A stretch of DNA of 7,828 nucleotides from an uncultured bacterium (GTDB lineage: Bacteria; Bacteroidota; Bacteroidia; Bacteroidales; Paludibacteraceae), in NCBI GenBank assembly GCA_947074225.1, contig CAMTOX010000078.1:1-7828 (forward strand), written 5' to 3'. The notes under the pieces are model-generated. The model was not told the origin of the DNA and did no database searches. It saw nothing but the letters and a program-made list of their open reading frames with translations. The number at the start of each line of letters is the position of its first letter. The first letter of the stretch is position 1. The position numbers were made by a program, and so were the translations under genes. Positions 5,723 to 7,828 of the stretch are shown here, one piece after another.

Positions 5723-7180
5723 ATGTCGATAGATAGAAATGAGCCATGGCGCGAGGCATTACGTCAAAGCATGAAAGCGAAAGAGCGGACTGCTTTGCCA
5801 CGCGTACACATGCCTGAATTGGATGCCACCTACAGAAGTCACAATAATGAGGAGGTGAATCTTGGTTTGAGTGTAGAGCAGGCTCAAAATGAAGCGAAAC
5901 GTTGTTTAGATTGTGCCAATCCAACTTGTATGGAAGGGTGTCCTGTGGGCATTAACATACCTAAGTTCATTAAACATATTGAATGTGGTGAGTTCTTAGC
6001 GGCAGCCGCTACTTTAAAAGAGACCTCGGCATTGCCAGCAGTGTGTGGACGTGTTTGCCCACAAGAGAAGCAGTGCGAGTCAAAGTGTATGCACTTGAAA
6101 ATGCAGAAAGAGGCTGTGGCTATTGGCTACTTAGAGCGCTTTGCTGCCGACTATGAACGTGAGCATGGCGAACTTGCAGTGCCCAAATGCTTGCCTGCCA
6201 ATGGCATTAAGATTGGTGTTATTGGTTCAGGTCCTGCTGGTTTGAGCTTTGCTGGCGATATGGTGAAACTGGGTTACGATGTAACTGTGTTTGAGGCATT
6301 GCACGAGATTGGTGGGGTGTTGAAATATGGTATCCCAGAGTTCCGTTTGCCTAATGCGATAGTAGATGTCGAGATCGATATCTTGAGCCGTATGGGTGTT
6401 AAGTTTATTAAGAATTGCATTGTGGGTAAAACCATCAGCTTTGACGACTTGGCTGCCGAGGGTTATCGTGCTCTATTTGTGGCTAGTGGTGCTGGTTTGC
6501 CTAACTTTATGAACATTCCTGGCGAGAACCTCATTGGGGTGATGTCTAGTAATGAATATTTGACGCGCGTAAATTTAATGCACGCTTCGGACAGTGAGTT
6601 CGATACGCCTGTGGCACGTGGAAGTAGTGTGGCAGTGATTGGGGGTGGCAACACCGCTATGGATTCTGTACGTACAGCGAAACGTTTGGGTGCAGAGCGC
6701 GCTATGATTATCTACCGTCGGTCGGAGGCTGAGATGCCTGCTCGTATTGAGGAGGTTAAACATGCCAAAGAAGAGGGCATTGAGTTCATGACCTTACACA
6801 ACCCTTTACGCTACATTGGCGATGAGTTTGGCCAAGTACGTCAAATGGAGTTGCAGAAGATGGAGCTTGGAGAACCTGATGCATCGGGACGCCGCTCACC
6901 AAAAGCCATTGAGGGAGCTGTGGAATTGATAGAGGTGGACACGGTAGTGGTGAGTGTGGGTGTGTCGCCAAATCCTTTGGTGCCTAGCTCTTTGCCAGGG
7001 CTAGAGGTGTCACGTTGGGGCACTATTGAGGTGAACAATGACACCATGCAGAGCTCTATCCCTACCCTATTTGCAGGTGGCGATATTGTGCGTGGAGGTG
7101 CTACTGTAATCCTTGCCATGGGCGATGGACGTAAAGCAGCACAAGCTATGCATGAGAAGATTAGCAATGGCGAATTGTAA
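5723..7180 (+). CDS. nfnB: NADH-dependent reduced ferredoxin:NADP+ oxidoreductase, large subunit (NfnB); glutamate synthase small-chain-like
   Basis: Large subunit of NfnAB, holding the bifurcating FAD, the NADP(H) site and two [4Fe-4S] clusters. The N-terminal iron-sulfur region contains Cys61, Cys64, Cys69 and Cys73 (CLDCANPTCMEGC), then LKETSALPAVCGRVCP with Cys108 and Cys112, then Cys118 and Cys122. Glu100 is in the position where NfnB uses a Glu ligand for one cluster. Two Rossmann motifs follow: GVIGSGPAG (165-173) for FAD, with EIGGVLKYGIP (195-205), and AVIGGGNTAMD (304-314) for NADP(H). FAGGDIVRGGATVI (450-463) is the C-terminal FAD motif. The 485-residue length fits NfnB. This fold is also the small subunit of NADPH glutamate synthase, hence frequent gltA/gltD labels. 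No glutamate synthase large subunit is in the window, while an NfnA gene lies 26 bases upstream, which favours NfnB. The 26-base gap has no Shine-Dalgarno. Confidence 0.9.
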   Translation: MSIDRNEPWREALRQSMKAKERTALPRVHMPELDATYRSHNNEEVNLGLSVEQAQNEAKRCLDCANPTCMEGCPVGINIPKFIKHIECGEFLAAAATLKETSALPAVCGRVCPQEKQCESKCMHLKMQKEAVAIGYLERFAADYEREHGELAVPKCLPANGIKIGVIGSGPAGLSFAGDMVKLGYDVTVFEALHEIGGVLKYGIPEFRLPNAIVDVEIDILSRMGVKFIKNCIVGKTISFDDLAAEGYRALFVASGAGLPNFMNIPGENLIGVMSSNEYLTRVNLMHASDSEFDTPVARGSSVAVIGGGNTAMDSVRTAKRLGAERAMIIYRRSEAEMPARIEEVKHAKEEGIEFMTLHNPLRYIGDEFGQVRQMELQKMELGEPDASGRRSPKAIEGAVELIEVDTVVVSVGVSPNPLVPSSLPGLEVSRWGTIEVNNDTMQSSIPTLFAGGDIVRGGATVILAMGDGRKAAQAMHEKISNGEL

Positions 7181-7193
7181 TTAATTTAAATAG

Positions 7194-7223
7194 ATGTCTG
7201 ATGGTGCTGTCACCATCAGACAT
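7194..7223 (+). terminator. Perfect 13-bp hairpin between nfnB and the LOG gene (terminator or processing site)
   Basis: ATGTCTGATGGTG (7194-7206) pairs perfectly with CACCATCAGACAT (7211-7223) around the tetraloop CTGT. It lies 13 bases after the nfnB stop and 16 bases before the start of the next gene. This suits termination or partial termination of the nfnAB transcript. However, the bases that follow (TACAAAGAGACATAGG) contain no U-run, so intrinsic termination may be weak; mRNA 3'-end protection or control of the next gene is also possible. Confidence 0.6.
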
Positions 7224-7239
7224 TACAAAGAGACATAGG

Positions 7240-7782
7240 ATGAATATTTGCGTTTTTTGTGCTTCTAGTCCAGCCGTAAAAGAGGCTTTTAAAAGCGATG
7301 CTTACGCTTTAGGAAGTTATATTGCCCAAGAGGGGCATATACTTATTTATGGTGGAGCCACTGGTGGATTAATGGATAGTGTGGCCCAAGGATGTGCCGA
7401 TAGCCATGGCGAGATTGTGGGTGTTATCCCTGAAATGATAGTCGAGAAGGGCCGTCAAAGCGATCTTGCACAACAGCTATTCATAGTTGAAGACATGAAT
7501 GAACGCAAAGCGCTGATGAAAGAACATGCCGATCTGTTTGTGGTGTTGCCAGGAGGTTATGGCACCCTAGATGAACTGTTCGATGTGGTGGCGTCAAAAA
7601 TGGTAGGTTACCATGATAAACCCATTATAGTGTTAAACAAAGACGATTATTATAGGGGGTTAATCCTCCAAATAGAGACCATGGATAAAGAACACTTGGG
7701 GCATAAGTTGGAAGGCGAAATGCTCACCATGTGCAGCACCTTGGAATCATGCAAAGAGACAATAGAACGACTTGACCACTAA
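7240..7782 (+). CDS. LOG family nucleotide phosphoribohydrolase (cytokinin riboside 5'-monophosphate phosphoribohydrolase-like, TIGR00730)
   Basis: Cytoplasmic enzyme of the LOG / lysine-decarboxylase-like family. Characterised members hydrolyse nucleoside 5'-monophosphates, including cytokinin ribotides and AMP, to the free base and ribose 5-phosphate; the old lysine decarboxylase name is wrong for this family. The Rossmann-like fold starts at MNICVFCASS (1-10). YGGATGGLM (37-45) is the phosphate loop, MNERK (86-90) the conserved MxxRK motif, and PGGYGTLDE (104-112) the family signature with the catalytic Glu. At 180 residues it matches the short members. An in-frame ATG at 7201 would add 13 residues, but it lies inside the hairpin stem and the extra residues do not fit the family, so I chose 7240. 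It lies on the same strand 59 bases after nfnB and may be expressed by read-through or from an unseen promoter. Confidence 0.9.
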   Translation: MNICVFCASSPAVKEAFKSDAYALGSYIAQEGHILIYGGATGGLMDSVAQGCADSHGEIVGVIPEMIVEKGRQSDLAQQLFIVEDMNERKALMKEHADLFVVLPGGYGTLDELFDVVASKMVGYHDKPIIVLNKDDYYRGLILQIETMDKEHLGHKLEGEMLTMCSTLESCKETIERLDH

Positions 7783-7828
7783 CCAAAACCCAACTCAGCA
7801 CGACTATGAACCAATGAGGGAAAAAAAA
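7783..7828. other. Right-edge tail, no assignable feature
   Basis: The 46 bases after the LOG stop contain no strong hairpin and end in eight A residues at the window edge. An ATG at 7814 opens a frame (MREKK) that runs off the end; this is too little to call a gene. Confidence 0.3.

Noticed and set aside
7201..7239. Longer LOG protein starting at the ATG at 7201
   Set aside because: The extra 13 residues are encoded by the hairpin and its flank, and the family begins at MNICVFCASS, encoded from 7240.

Overview
The window looks like chromosomal DNA from a Bacteroidota bacterium, most likely order Bacteroidales. Coding starts have A/T-rich leaders without Shine-Dalgarno sequences. Two upstream regions carry the Bacteroidota -7 box TAnnTTTG. 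A DUF6266 protein, a family I know mainly from this phylum, is present. The gaps between genes are strongly AT-rich and the genes are closer to balanced composition. I could not assign a genus.

Layout, left to right. Positions 1-575 are AT-rich and mostly non-coding; the first 138 bases are open in frame 1 and could be the tail of a gene outside the window. At 576-1652 (+) is a secreted choloylglycine hydrolase family protein (bile salt hydrolase / penicillin V acylase type) with a complete catalytic set. It converges, across 44 bases, on a minus-strand glycosyltransferase (1697-2581), which has a good promoter match. Further right on the minus strand is a DUF6266 protein (2805-3809) with a long C-terminal extension I do not recognise. 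Positions 3810-4883 form a gap of about 1.07 kb with no convincing gene. It holds one striking GC-rich hairpin (4451-4497) followed by a very short ORF with a strong Shine-Dalgarno match.

From 4884 to the right end the plus strand carries a metabolic block. nfnA (4884-5696) and nfnB (5723-7180) encode the two subunits of an NADH-dependent reduced ferredoxin:NADP+ oxidoreductase, a flavin-based electron-bifurcating enzyme whose large subunit is often labelled as the glutamate synthase small chain. A perfect 13-bp hairpin (7194-7223) separates it from a LOG-family (YvdD/TIGR00730-type) nucleotide phosphoribohydrolase, whose real start is 7240 and not the in-frame ATG inside the hairpin.

NfnAB would link the NADH, NADPH and ferredoxin pools in an anaerobe. 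The hydrolase would act in the envelope on bile salts or N-acyl amides, and the glycosyltransferase in surface glycan assembly. Apart from nfnAB I see no sign that these genes form one system. I found no insertion sequence, phage module, CRISPR array, rRNA or tRNA. The best leads are the hairpin locus in the large gap, the extended DUF6266 protein, and the mixed BSH/PVA signature of the hydrolase.
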